A DNA stretch of 64,000 nt from Flavobacterium denitrificans DSM 15936 (GTDB lineage: Bacteria > Bacteroidota > Bacteroidia > Flavobacteriales > Flavobacteriaceae): positions 124,001 through 188,000 of the forward strand of contig NZ_KE384377.1 in assembly GCF_000425445.1 (NCBI RefSeq), written 5' to 3'. The translations under genes were made by a program, and so were the position numbers. Shown piece by piece: positions 1-8,001 of the stretch (position 1 is the first letter of the stretch; every line of letters starts with the position of its first letter). The notes below the pieces were generated by a model. That model was not told the origin of the DNA and did no database searches. It saw nothing but the letters and a program-made list of their open reading frames with translations.

Positions 1-186
1 GACTTTTGACAGTTTTTTAGTTTTTAAGAACGTAGAAAAAATTACGCAAAGTCAGAGACATTTGCGTAGCGTTTCATTAGCACTCTTCGCGGAGCGTGGG
101 GTTTAAAAGAAATTTATAAAAAAATATCAGAAGAATTACTGTTCTAAATCTTTAAGAAATTGTTTGTGACATTTTTAAATAATAAA

Positions 187-221
187 CAAAAGCTACATGA
201 TTTCATGTAGCTTTTGTTTTT
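187..221. terminator. Strong hairpin terminator
   Basis: A perfect 14-bp stem (187-200 with 203-216) has a 2-nt loop and is followed by a T-rich tail. It most likely ends a plus-strand gene lying left of the window. No gene was found between position 1 and the end of the nuclease-like gene at 377. Confidence 0.7.
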
Positions 222-258
222 ATAATTTGTATTATGTCTTACTGTTGCGGGCACAGAT

Positions 259-340
259 TGCAAATCTGCGCTAACGAACTGTGGAGATATATCTGCGCGA
301 TCGGGTAATGAACTGTAGAGATATATCTGTGCGATCGGGT
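259..340. repeat. REP-like hairpin followed by two 34-bp tandem repeats
   Basis: Positions 273-306 and 307-340 are two adjacent 34-bp units that differ at three bases; both contain GAGATATATCTG and end in GCGATCGGGT. Just upstream (about 248-271) is an imperfect hairpin, GCACAGATT with AATCTGCGC. The block is more GC-rich than its surroundings and touches the 3' end of the accessory nuclease-like gene. It may be a remnant of a REP element mobilised by a Y1/RAYT transposase; that is inference. Confidence 0.6.
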
Positions 341-376
341 TGCATGCACAATCATGACGCTCGCGCCAGTAGGGGG

Positions 377-1441
377 CTACGATCTTGTAAGTTTAACTAA
401 CATTTCGTCAATTTTTGCTCTTAAGATTATAGCTGGTTCATCACCATTATCTTTAAGTTTTAACATATTGCAAATGTCCTCTGATGTTAAAATAACAATT
501 AATTTACCAGCCTCCTTTAATGCTCCTTTTGCGGCTTTTATAGCATTGTTATCTGCTCCATTTCTTGCTATAATAAAACTAACAGAGCGCAAAGCAGTTA
601 AGAATAAATATTTCTCTGTTGTATAAATTTGACCTTGCTTAATTTCTTCTGTATAATTTTTAAATTCAAACAGTACATATCTTGTGTGAAAATCATGAGC
701 AAGTTCAGTCCAAAATGTATTTTGATGAGAAGAAATAATTCTGCATAGTAAATCAAATCTATGTAAACCATCATCTGTTGTAGGTTGGGTTTCCCATAAA
801 GTTAAATCCGTTTTGTTGTTAAATAGATATTTTAGAATATCAATACATTTATTTTCAAATTTTATTGCATCATCTTTACCCGGTTTTAAAGCATGTAAAT
901 CTTTACAAAGTTTTTCACCTTCATTTTCTGGTTCTTTTGCCTTTATTGTTGATACACTATTAAGCGATGTAATTATTGTTGATTTATAATCATTATCGAC
1001 TATCATTAAATCATCTAAAGGTTCGTTAAATGCTCTTGTTAAAATATTTTCAAGATCATAGTAAAGCGTAGAATAATCAAATGCTAAAGAAAAAAGGGTT
1101 TTTGCATCCCAGATCGTCACACCAGTTTCTTTGTATATCTCTTGTTTCAAACTTGGTGTTATGTAACTAGAAACAACTAAAATAAGGATAATTTTTTCAT
1201 CATCTTTTTGTGAAAGTAATCTAAGATAAGCTTTTCTTAAAAGATCTAATTTAGGAAGTTTGCTTTTGTAAAATTTAACTTCAACATACGCAAACTTATC
1301 GTCGATTTTAGCTGAAAAATCGTAAGCATTTTTTTTTGATGGAATTTCTGTTTTAAATCCATTATTATGAAAAATGGCTTGAACAAGTTTTTCAAATTCT
1401 ATATAAATTGGAGAGTCATCAAATGGTAATATTTTGTCCAT
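377..1441 (-). CDS. Protein with two PD-(D/E)XK nuclease-like domains
   Basis: No named family is recognised. Two halves each show the core of a restriction-endonuclease-like fold. Near the N terminus is D41 followed by E54-V-K56 in a strand-like context (YVEVKFYKS). Near the C terminus is D230 followed by E259-F-K261 and Q271-x-x-x-T-x-x-Y. The first half resembles Mrr/REase_cat-type domains, with a helix FEKLVQAIFHNNGF before the catalytic D. About 130 residues of less clear sequence link the halves. There is no signal peptide or membrane segment, so the protein is probably cytoplasmic. It stands alone, with no methylase or partner beside it, next to repeats, as accessory defence or DNA-processing genes often do. 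DNase activity is inferred from motifs only. Confidence 0.6.
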   Translation of the reverse strand: MDKILPFDDSPIYIEFEKLVQAIFHNNGFKTEIPSKKNAYDFSAKIDDKFAYVEVKFYKSKLPKLDLLRKAYLRLLSQKDDEKIILILVVSSYITPSLKQEIYKETGVTIWDAKTLFSLAFDYSTLYYDLENILTRAFNEPLDDLMIVDNDYKSTIITSLNSVSTIKAKEPENEGEKLCKDLHALKPGKDDAIKFENKCIDILKYLFNNKTDLTLWETQPTTDDGLHRFDLLCRIISSHQNTFWTELAHDFHTRYVLFEFKNYTEEIKQGQIYTTEKYLFLTALRSVSFIIARNGADNNAIKAAKGALKEAGKLIVILTSEDICNMLKLKDNGDEPAIILRAKIDEMLVKLTRS

Positions 1442-1640
1442 GAATTTTTAAGTTATAAATTTACAAAATTTAGATGTTTAGGATGTTTAATGTTGGTACT
1501 AGAATCTTAGACTGTAGATTGGGAATGTATTCTAATTATAAAATCGATATGTTTTAATAATTTAAGTTTAAAAGCAAACATCGTATTTAATCTAATTTTA
1601 CCACCTAGTAAAAATACCTGATTATAAAAAATCACAAGAA

Positions 1641-2207
1641 TTATTTAATCTCCTTCAACATAGTAAGCAATTCTGGAATTTTCCCTACCTGTGTTTCTGT
1701 CCAGAAATAATGTTCATAATCTGTAACACCATTATCTTTTAAATAAATAGATATTCTTCTTGAACTTTTTTCAATATAAAAACTAAAGGTTATTTCTCGA
1801 GAATTAAAAATATAAGTAGTAGATTGATTTCTTTCAGTCTTTTCTTTAAGATTAGGAATAACATATGTCTCAATAAATAATATGAATTCGTCCACTTCGT
1901 TTAAATCAATCCACGAAGACTTAAAATAATTATTACTTTTCCCAAGGAATTGAGAAGAAACAGTCATATCCATTTGTAACGATTTGACTTTTTGGCTAGA
2001 TTTTAAATCCATTGCTTCAACAGGAAAGAAAGAAACTATTTCTCCAATTCCAGATTTAAATTCAGCTTTCACATTCCAGTCTTTATTTATTTGGGTTATC
2101 TCTGCATTATCGATAAACTGTCTAGTTTCAGAATTTGGTTTTTGAGAATAAATTTTTGTAATTAATAAAAGTGACAAAAATGTGATAAGTAGTTTTTTAG
2201 TTTCCAT
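1641..2207 (-). CDS. Secreted protein of unknown function
   Basis: 188 residues. The start is set at 2207, because it gives a clean signal peptide (METKKLLITFLSLLLITKIYSQ) while the longer reading to 2261 adds 18 residues before it. The mature part has alternating strands rich in charged and aromatic residues and ends with ...EHYFWTETQVGKIPELLTMLKEIK. No enzyme motif is visible and I do not recognise the family. It is probably periplasmic or surface-exposed, and it is transcribed divergently from prfA. Confidence 0.55.
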   Translation of the reverse strand: METKKLLITFLSLLLITKIYSQKPNSETRQFIDNAEITQINKDWNVKAEFKSGIGEIVSFFPVEAMDLKSSQKVKSLQMDMTVSSQFLGKSNNYFKSSWIDLNEVDEFILFIETYVIPNLKEKTERNQSTTYIFNSREITFSFYIEKSSRRISIYLKDNGVTDYEHYFWTETQVGKIPELLTMLKEIK

Positions 2208-2305
2208 TTTAATAATTATTGAAGTTATTAATTGTTTCAAAAATAACTTTTTAGAGTTCAAATACTTTACGGAAAACCGTAAACAATATTATGGAAACCA
2301 AAACA

Positions 2306-2414
2306 CCTAGCCCCGATAGCAGCGGCATCCTTTTTAGGCAAACGAAAAAGATCTTGTTAAACTGTAAACTTTCTGCCTAAAAAGATATAGCGAATAGCGG
2401 GAAACAGCTCCTAA
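2306..2414. repeat. Structured intergenic element between divergent genes
   Basis: The left arm is CCTAGCCCCGATAGCAGCGG and the right arm GCGAATAGCGGGAAACAGCT. Inside them, 2327-2340 pairs with 2374-2386 (ATCCTTTTTAGGCA with TGCCTAAAAAGAT). From memory this pattern recurs between genes in many Flavobacteriia. Its function is unknown to me. Confidence 0.5.
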
Positions 2415-2491
2415 AAACGATCCTAATTCCACTAAATATTCAACTTAAATTCCCCAAAAAATAACCACTAGAATAATCCACAAAAATTTCG

Positions 2492-2499
2492 TAATTTTG
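2492..2499 (+). promoter_or_regulatory. prfA promoter minus-7 box
   Basis: TAATTTTG matches the Bacteroidota primary sigma minus-7 consensus TAnnTTTG, 25 bases before the prfA start. No clear TTG minus-33 element was seen. Confidence 0.55.
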
Positions 2500-2524
2500 C
2501 CGTCCAAATAAAAGGAATTAGAAA

Positions 2525-3601
2525 ATGTTAGATAGACTTCAATATGTAAAGCAGCGTTTTGATGAGATTTCGGATTTGATTATTCAGCCGGATGTTATTT
2601 CTGATCAAAAGCGTTATAAGCTACTCAACCAAGAATATAAAAGCATTAAAGCTTTGGTTGAAAAGAGAGAAGAATACATTCTTGTTTTAGCAAATATTGA
2701 CGAAGCAAACGAAATTATTGCTGACGGAAGCGATGCCGATATGGTGGAAATGGCTAAAATGCAACTGGATGAAGCAAAAGAGCGTTTGCCGGAATTGGAA
2801 GACGAAATCAAATTTATGTTGATTCCTAAAGATCCTGAAGATGCTAAAAATGTTATGGTGGAGATTCGCGCGGGAACGGGTGGAGATGAAGCGAGTATTT
2901 TTGCAGGTGACTTGTTCAGAATGTACACTAAATATTGCGAAAGCATGGGATGGAGAACTTCTGTTGTGGATATGAACGAAGGTACTTCGGGTGGTTTCAA
3001 AGAGGTTATTTTTGAAGTTACTGGAGAAGATGTGTACGGAACTTTGAAGTTTGAAGCGGGTGTTCACCGTGTGCAACGTGTTCCGCAGACTGAAACACAA
3101 GGACGTGTACATACATCGGCAGCGACGGTTATGGTTTTGCCAGAAGCGGAGGAGTTTGATGTTCAGGTTGATATGAACGATGTTCGTGTGGATTTCTTCT
3201 GTTCGTCAGGACCTGGAGGACAGTCGGTAAATACAACGAAATCGGCTGTACGTTTAACACACATTCCAACTGGATTGGTAGCGCAATGTCAGGATGAGAA
3301 ATCACAGCACAAAAATAAAGATAAGGCTTTAATGGTATTGCGTTCTCGTTTGTACGAAATGGAATTGGCTAAAAAGCAAGAGGAAGATGCTAAAAAACGT
3401 AGTTCTCAGGTAAGTTCTGGTGACCGTTCGGCAAAAATCCGTACTTACAATTATGCTCAAGGTCGTGTAACGGATCATAGAGTTGGTTTGACGCTTTACG
3501 ATTTAGGAAACATTATGAACGGCGATATTCAGAAAATCGTTGCAGAGCTTCAATTGGTAAACAATATGGAGAAATTGAAGGAAGCGTCAGAAGTTTACTA
3601 A
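2525..3601 (+). CDS. prfA: Peptide chain release factor 1
   Basis: Recognises UAA and UAG stop codons in the ribosomal A site and triggers peptidyl-tRNA hydrolysis. The 358-residue length is normal for RF1. Visible features are the N-terminal helical domain, the stop-codon recognition PxT motif as PQT (187-189), and the catalytic GGQ loop (231-233, in [14 protein letters not shown]). The PxT motif separates it from RF2, which has SPF. The start is backed by the promoter box 25 bases upstream and a terminator follows at 3668. It appears to be monocistronic; the usual partner prmC is not adjacent. Confidence 0.97.
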   Translation: MLDRLQYVKQRFDEISDLIIQPDVISDQKRYKLLNQEYKSIKALVEKREEYILVLANIDEANEIIADGSDADMVEMAKMQLDEAKERLPELEDEIKFMLIPKDPEDAKNVMVEIRAGTGGDEASIFAGDLFRMYTKYCESMGWRTSVVDMNEGTSGGFKEVIFEVTGEDVYGTLKFEAGVHRVQRVPQTETQGRVHTSAATVMVLPEAEEFDVQVDMNDVRVDFFCSSGPGGQSVNTTKSAVRLTHIPTGLVAQCQDEKSQHKNKDKALMVLRSRLYEMELAKKQEEDAKKRSSQVSSGDRSAKIRTYNYAQGRVTDHRVGLTLYDLGNIMNGDIQKIVAELQLVNNMEKLKEASEVY

Positions 3602-3610
3602 CGTAAACTT

Positions 3611-3642
3611 CTTAGGTTCTGAGATGCTAAGATTCTAAGGTT
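3611..3642. repeat. 8-bp-period repeat array after prfA
   Basis: Four consecutive octamers of the form CTWAGNNN/CTGAGNNN (cttaggtt, ctgagatg, ctaagatt, ctaaggtt) start 10 bases after the prfA stop codon. The same period-8 pattern occurs at several other places in the window. Confidence 0.7.
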
Positions 3643-3667
3643 TCTCTTTTGGAATCTATAAATATTT

Positions 3668-3699
3668 AAAAGCCGAACTTACGTTCGGCTTTTTTTTTT
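3668..3699 (+). terminator. prfA terminator
   Basis: The stem AAAAGCCGAAC / GTTCGGCTTTT has a 4-base loop and a run of T residues, 67 bases after the prfA stop. Confidence 0.85.
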
Positions 3700-3721
3700 G
3701 AATTATGGCGAAAAAATTAAA

Positions 3722-3830
3722 ATATAGCCCGTGGTTTCAACCACGGGGACAGGATATAATAACGATTCATCGGCACGTAATAAATTTACGATTGATCTCC
3801 CGTGGTTTCAACCACGGGACTATGTTTAAA
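3722..3830. repeat. Paired CCCGTGG palindromes, copy 1
   Basis: The hairpin CCCGTGGTTTCAACCACGGG occurs at 3728-3747 and again at 3799-3818. The pair is flanked by ATATAG on the left and CTATGTTTA on the right. The same two-hairpin arrangement with the same flanks is at 27761-27845, so the unit is the pair rather than the single palindrome. Confidence 0.75.
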
Positions 3831-3852
3831 AACTTTGTGTTCGCGATAAGAA

Positions 3853-3892
3853 AAACTTAGAATCTTTGTCACTTTGTCACTTTGTTTCTTTG
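3853..3892. repeat. 8-bp-period CTTAG/CTTTG array
   Basis: Five octamers in register, each NNNCTTWG: aaacttag, aatctttg, tcactttg, tcactttg, tttctttg. This lies in the 645-base gap between prfA and the DUF5723 gene. The rest of that gap holds the prfA terminator, the paired palindromes, and the possible small RNA ending at 4168. Confidence 0.65.
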
Positions 3893-4052
3893 AGGAAAAA
3901 TGCAAGAACCTTCCTAGATTTTTTGATTTTTTGATTTTTTTGTTCGATAAGTTGTTAAATTTATGAGATTAAATTGTTAATAAGTCTGGAATGGATTTTA
4001 TGGACTAGTTGCTTTAAATTAAGATTAGTACTATAATGTATTTTTGCAAAGT

Positions 4053-4168
4053 AAGATTAATAGCATTATTGCTAAAACTTAGTCCCGAAGCCTCGGGATA
4101 GCATCTTAGTGTCTTAGCATCTGAGAAAAAAACTTCCCAAATCGATCTGATTTGGGAAGTTTTTTTTT
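4053..4168 (+). ncRNA. Possible small RNA with terminator
   Basis: TATTTTTG (4039-4046) fits the minus-7 consensus, and a perfect 13-bp terminator stem (4131-4143 with 4149-4161) followed by a T run lies about 115 bases later. No open reading frame lies between, and prfA already has its own terminator upstream. The segment includes the hairpin TCCCGAAGCCTCGGGA. The terminator is clear; the existence of a transcript is inference. Confidence 0.3.
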
Positions 4169-4246
4169 GTCCTTTTTTTGTTAATATTTGTCTGCTTTTT
4201 TGAAAGAAAGTATAAACAAACCAACCAACCAGTTTAAAAAAAATCT

Positions 4247-5578
4247 ATGAAGAGAACTTTACTTTTATTTTGCTTCTTTGGAAGCTTTTTTTATGCGCGA
4301 TCGCAATCGTATTTTGGATTTAGAGATGATAATTATGCCGGAATTCAAGGTGTTTTATTTAATCCGTCGGTGATTGTGGATTCGAAATACAAGTCGGATG
4401 TTACGATTTTCTCGGCAAGTGCAACGGGACAAAATGATTTGTACGGACTTAATTTCGCTGAAGTTTTAGACGGAAATTACGATATCCAAGCTGATGCCAG
4501 CAAAAACATAAAATCTAACAATCGTGGCAATTTGAATGTCGATATTATGGGGCCGTCGTTTACGCTGAATATTACGCCTGTGCATAGTATTGCACTTTAT
4601 TCGCGTGTGCGAAGCGTGACAAGCCTTGTTGATGTAAACGGCCAATTGATTGATGAGGTCAGCAAAGATCTTGATGCGTCAAACAGTTTTTTGATTCAGG
4701 GCGGAAATCCAAACGGTGTGAGTAATACTTGGGCGGAAATTGGAGCAAGTTACGCAACCGTTTTATTAGACGAGGATGATCATTTTGTGAAAGGAGGACT
4801 TACTGTTAAGTATTTAATGGCTGGTGTGAACGGCTATATCAACGGAAATGATTTGAGTGTGGCTTTCACTAAAAATAATGCCAATCCAGAGCAGAGCCAA
4901 TACTTATCAACTGGAACTTTAAGAACTGCCGCAAGTTATGATTATGAGAACGGCAATGATCCGAAGTTTGATGGTTCATCGGCAGGAGTGGGATTAGATC
5001 TGGGTTTTACCTATGAATACCGCACGAATTGTCATACTTGTATTGGGAATCGTTACAAATTCAAAGCGGCAGCATCTGTAACAGATATTGGAAAAATCAA
5101 CTACAAAGACCTTGTTGAAAATACATATAATTTAGCAGGAAGAGTTTCGCAGGATGATATTGATAGTGCGGAAAATATTTTTGAATTCTTTGATACACAT
5201 TACACAAAAGTTTCGTCAAAAACCGGGGTAAAAGCTAATTTGCCAACAGCAGTCCACACAAATTTTGATTGGAATATAGACAATAAATTCTACCTAAATT
5301 TAAGCACTGATTGGAGTTTAGTTGATGCAAAAAAAGTAAACGGAACGGCAATTGCAAATTCGGTTACTTTCACGCCAAGATTTGAAACCAGACAATTCAG
5401 TTTTTATCTTCCAGTAACGTATATGGAATTTAGCGGCACGCAAATAGGAACTGGTTTTAGAGCTGGTCCTTTGTTTGTGGGTTCTGGATCTTTGATTTCA
5501 AATTTGTTTTCAAACACTTCTAAAGCATGCAATTTGTACGTAGGCTTGAAATTGCCGATTTATCAGAATTATAATTAA
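4247..5578 (+). CDS. DUF5723-like outer-membrane barrel protein
   Basis: 443 residues with a signal peptide (MKRTLLLFCFFGSFFYARSQ) and an early segment GFRDDNYAGIQGVLFNPSVI typical of this Bacteroidota family. It is followed by many alternating amphipathic strands ending in GLKLPIYQNYN, as expected of an outer-membrane beta-barrel. A CHTC motif (cysteines around residues 263-266) may form a disulphide. No enzymatic role is evident. It is monocistronic: the terminator at 4131 lies before it and another at 5688 after it. Confidence 0.7.
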   Translation: MKRTLLLFCFFGSFFYARSQSYFGFRDDNYAGIQGVLFNPSVIVDSKYKSDVTIFSASATGQNDLYGLNFAEVLDGNYDIQADASKNIKSNNRGNLNVDIMGPSFTLNITPVHSIALYSRVRSVTSLVDVNGQLIDEVSKDLDASNSFLIQGGNPNGVSNTWAEIGASYATVLLDEDDHFVKGGLTVKYLMAGVNGYINGNDLSVAFTKNNANPEQSQYLSTGTLRTAASYDYENGNDPKFDGSSAGVGLDLGFTYEYRTNCHTCIGNRYKFKAAASVTDIGKINYKDLVENTYNLAGRVSQDDIDSAENIFEFFDTHYTKVSSKTGVKANLPTAVHTNFDWNIDNKFYLNLSTDWSLVDAKKVNGTAIANSVTFTPRFETRQFSFYLPVTYMEFSGTQIGTGFRAGPLFVGSGSLISNLFSNTSKACNLYVGLKLPIYQNYN

Positions 5579-5583
5579 AGCTA

Positions 5584-5647
5584 CTAAGACTCTAAGTTGC
5601 TAAGATTCTGAGTTGCTAAGATTCTGAGTTGCTGAGCTTCTAAGTTT
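5584..5647. repeat. 8-bp-period CTAAGNNN array
   Basis: Eight exact octamers in a row, each CTRAGNNN, begin 5 bases after the DUF5723 stop codon. A matching array in the opposite orientation lies at 5745-5784 on the other side of a terminator. Confidence 0.8.
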
Positions 5648-5687
5648 TGCTGTGGATTGTATTTCTGAAATTTAGAAATTAAGAACA

Positions 5688-5719
5688 AAAAAAGGCCGAA
5701 CTTTATGTTCGGCCTTTTT
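5688..5719 (+). terminator. Terminator after the DUF5723 gene
   Basis: The stem AAAAGGCCGAAC / GTTCGGCCTTTT is followed by a T-rich tail. It has the same core as the prfA terminator. Confidence 0.85.
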
Positions 5720-5744
5720 CTATGCTTAGTATTCCAACTTCTAA

Positions 5745-5784
5745 GGACTTAGCATCTTAGTAGCTTAGAATCTTAGCATCTTAA
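5745..5784. repeat. 8-bp-period NNNCTTAG array
   Basis: Five octamers (ggacttag, catcttag, tagcttag, aatcttag, catcttaa), inverted relative to 5584-5647. The remaining 200 bases to the next gene hold nothing I recognise. Confidence 0.75.
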
Positions 5785-5990
5785 AATATAGTGTGTATTA
5801 ACCGTTTAATCGTTTGATTTAAAAGAAAAATATTCGATTAGAAAAAACGTATAAACAAAGTTAGATACCGAGAAATACTCTTGTGTATTCAAAACATTTA
5901 TATAGGTTAGAGTACATGTACACACCGTTTTTTATTATTATATCGCTAAACTTTTCCATAATATAAAAAATTAAGTTTTGACAATTACTC

Positions 5991-6368
5991 TTATGATGGT
6001 TCGTATTGTGATGATGCTTCTTCTGAAGTTTCACCTGTTGATTCGTGTTGTGGTTTCGAAACCAGATTGGTTATCACCAGCTGAACGATTGAGCCCAAAA
6101 TCCCTTTAAAAAACGAATCGCTTTTTCCGACGATAAATCGTTTGGCCAAATATCCAATTCCGATACTGATGGCTGATTGAGCAATGTGGCTTTTAAAACC
6201 AACCGTTTCGTTGATTTCCTCAACCGTGTTGCGAATCAAGTTAAGAGGCTTTAAATTCTCTTTTATCTCGTCAATTTCATCTTTGATGGAACACCATTCA
6301 GCGTCTTGACGATCTTCTAACAACTTTATTCTCTGATTTAATTGATCAATAGTGTAAATAGGCTCCAT
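5991..6368 (-). CDS. Small protein with coiled coil and membrane segment, unknown
   Basis: 125 residues. The first 60 are charged and helical (IDQLNQRIKLLEDRQDAEWCSIKDEIDEIKENL), likely a coiled coil. A hydrophobic stretch (about 80-105, GILGSIVQLVITNLV) and a polar tail rich in E, S and T follow. There is no signal peptide. It is the last gene of a run with the holin-like and YtxH genes, 32 bases after the holin-like stop, so it is probably a membrane-associated part of the same envelope-stress set. No family name is assigned. Confidence 0.6.
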   Translation of the reverse strand: MEPIYTIDQLNQRIKLLEDRQDAEWCSIKDEIDEIKENLKPLNLIRNTVEEINETVGFKSHIAQSAISIGIGYLAKRFIVGKSDSFFKGILGSIVQLVITNLVSKPQHESTGETSEEASSQYEPS

Positions 6369-6400
6369 AGCAGTCTCTTTTAATTATTAATAGTTTTAAA

Positions 6401-6760
6401 TCAGTTTTGTTTCTCCTTTAAGATACTTGAAATAATAGTGTTTCCAATTGGTGTTTTGATCAATTTGTGATGGGTTTTGTGTATCACAATAGCGACAATC
6501 AAATAAAAAAGCGCCATGATAAAAAAGCCATAGTAATACTCTCCAAGTTCTTTTCCTACCCATAAACTAATCCCGATATTAAGAAACAGGGTAAAAAATG
6601 CAACAACAACGCCGACTGCTATCTTTGATGTTAAGGTTGATACCACATCGGCGACTGAACATACTGTTTTGAGTTTAAGTAATTCCAAACTCGTTTTAGC
6701 ATAGTTTTCCGCTTTTTCATAAAGATTTAAGTTCTCATTTGTTGTTGCATTTGGTTCCAT
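6401..6760 (-). CDS. Phage-holin-superfamily-like membrane protein
   Basis: 119 residues. A soluble helix at the N terminus (LYEKAENYAKTSLELLKLKTV) leads to two transmembrane segments (about 47-72 and 78-97) and a basic end (HKTHHKLIKTPIGNTIISSILKEK). This is the architecture of the chromosomal holin_3_6/DUF1469-type proteins found in many Bacteroidota next to YtxH genes. No phage genes are nearby, so a lysis role is unlikely; an envelope-stress role is inferred from its neighbours. Confidence 0.65.
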   Translation of the reverse strand: MEPNATTNENLNLYEKAENYAKTSLELLKLKTVCSVADVVSTLTSKIAVGVVVAFFTLFLNIGISLWVGKELGEYYYGFFIMALFYLIVAIVIHKTHHKLIKTPIGNTIISSILKEKQN

Positions 6761-6798
6761 GATATAAGGTATTTAGGGTTTAAAAATCTAACTTTTGA

Positions 6799-7083
6799 TT
6801 AATAGTTTGATTTTACAGTTTTTGCCTCGTCTTTAATTGAATTGAAATCTTCTTTAACTTGGTTAAATTTAGATTTTCCTTCATCTACAATTTCTTTTCC
6901 GTTTGATTTGATTGTATCTACAATTCCGTCAAACTTTGATTTTAAATTATCTCCGTAATCTTTCGATTTATCTTTGATTTTTTTTCTTGTTTCTGACCCT
7001 TTATCTGGTGCAAACAATACTCCTAATAATGCTCCTGCTGCTGCAGCTCCAACAATTCCTAAAATGGTGTTACTTGCTTTCAT
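6799..7083 (-). CDS. YtxH domain protein
   Basis: 94 residues. A glycine/alanine-rich hydrophobic segment (TILGIVGAAAAGALLGVLFAPDKGSETRKK, described here only in outline) is followed by a long charged amphipathic helix with repeated DxIKxxxK spacing. This is the pattern of YtxH general-stress proteins. It is likely anchored by the N-terminal helix with the remainder cytoplasmic. The gene lies between the holin-like and Lmo0937-like genes, a common grouping in Flavobacterium. Function is unknown; stress induction is inferred from the family. Confidence 0.85.
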   Translation of the reverse strand: MKASNTILGIVGAAAAGALLGVLFAPDKGSETRKKIKDKSKDYGDNLKSKFDGIVDTIKSNGKEIVDEGKSKFNQVKEDFNSIKDEAKTVKSNY

Positions 7084-7130
7084 AATATTTGATTTTAATG
7101 ATTAATATATAATTGTTTAATATGTTATTT

Positions 7131-7283
7131 TTAAATTTCCCTGCCTTTGATAAGTCTAAGCAATACAGCAATAATGGCAATCACTAACAAGATGTGAATG
7201 ATGCTTCCGAAGCTGTAAACAAAGAAACCAAGAGCCCAAAGAATAACCAGTATAACTGCGATTGTATATAATAAATTTGACAT
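7131..7283 (-). CDS. Lmo0937-family small membrane protein
   Basis: A 50-residue gene read directly from the minus strand, starting at 7283 and ending with TAA at 7131. The protein is MSNLLYTIAVILVILWALGF followed by FVYSFGSIIH and a second hydrophobic helix, ending LLRLIKGREI. The two short transmembrane helices with the W-x-L-G-F-F motif are characteristic of Lmo0937-type proteins, often found beside CsbD and YtxH stress genes. The function is unknown. Confidence 0.85.
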   Translation of the reverse strand: MSNLLYTIAVILVILWALGFFVYSFGSIIHILLVIAIIAVLLRLIKGREI

Positions 7284-7320
7284 GGTTTTTATATTTAGAG
7301 GTTAATTAAAAATGTTTTTT

Positions 7321-7965
7321 CTAGTTTAGTTTATACGATAGGTATAAAGACAGATTGCTGTTTTTTGCGTCGGGAACTGTAAATGTAGTTCCGGCAACTG
7401 TTCTTTCTTTTCCAATAGTTGTTAGTCCGTAATTGTATCGTAGGCCAATGCTTATCGGACTAAAGTCTACTCCAATACCAGCTGATAAACCAGCATCAAA
7501 TCGGTTTAAATCATCAGTATCAATTTCTTCGTCGAAGTTGAAATCGCCATCACCAGAAACTTTAGAGCCTACTAGGTATGATGCATATCCTCCGGCATGA
7601 ATATTGAAATTTTTGGTAACGTTAACACGAACTAATAATGGAACTTCGATATAATTCAGTTTGAATTTTCCTGTTCCGCTTACAAAAGCATTGTCGTATT
7701 CTAATTCGGCACCTTTTGTAGTAAATAAGATCTCAGGCTGAATTGCTATAAAATCTGAAATTGGCAATGTTGCATAAACACCGGCATTGAAACCGTACAA
7801 AATATTTTCGTCGTCAGCATTATTGTTATATAAATTTGACATGTTGAATCCTCCTTTAACACCAAACTCTGTGGTTACATTTTCATCGTTTTGAGCTTGA
7901 AGCATTCCAAACGAAGCTGAGAAAAATAAGGCTAAGGCGCATAAAAATTTGATTTGCATTTTCAT
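7321..7965 (-). CDS. PorT-family outer-membrane beta-barrel protein
   Basis: 214 residues with a signal peptide cleaved near LQAQND. Mature strands begin with TTEFGVKGGFNMSNLY and end with LSLYLSYKLN, the usual start and aromatic end of the OMP_b-brl_2/PorT-like 8-strand barrels. A typical IQPEILFTTKGAE hairpin is present. This is a generic small barrel, not PorT of the type IX secretion system itself. It sits downstream of a DUF4142 lipoprotein in a minus-strand run of envelope genes. Confidence 0.8.
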   Translation of the reverse strand: MKMQIKFLCALALFFSASFGMLQAQNDENVTTEFGVKGGFNMSNLYNNNADDENILYGFNAGVYATLPISDFIAIQPEILFTTKGAELEYDNAFVSGTGKFKLNYIEVPLLVRVNVTKNFNIHAGGYASYLVGSKVSGDGDFNFDEEIDTDDLNRFDAGLSAGIGVDFSPISIGLRYNYGLTTIGKERTVAGTTFTVPDAKNSNLSLYLSYKLN

Positions 7966-8001
7966 AATAAATAATTTAGTTAATAATAGATTTTAAGGCG
8001 T

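Noticed and set aside
273..340. Possible CRISPR array
   Set aside because: Only two units, directly adjacent without spacers, and no cas genes nearby.
3722..3830. CCCGTGG palindromes as CRISPR repeats
   Set aside because: Two repeats per site with unequal spacing, one site with an inverted copy; better explained as interspersed REP-like pairs.
6401..6760. Holin-like gene as a sign of a prophage
   Set aside because: No other phage gene is present; this holin-type family is chromosomal in Bacteroidota and accompanies YtxH stress genes.
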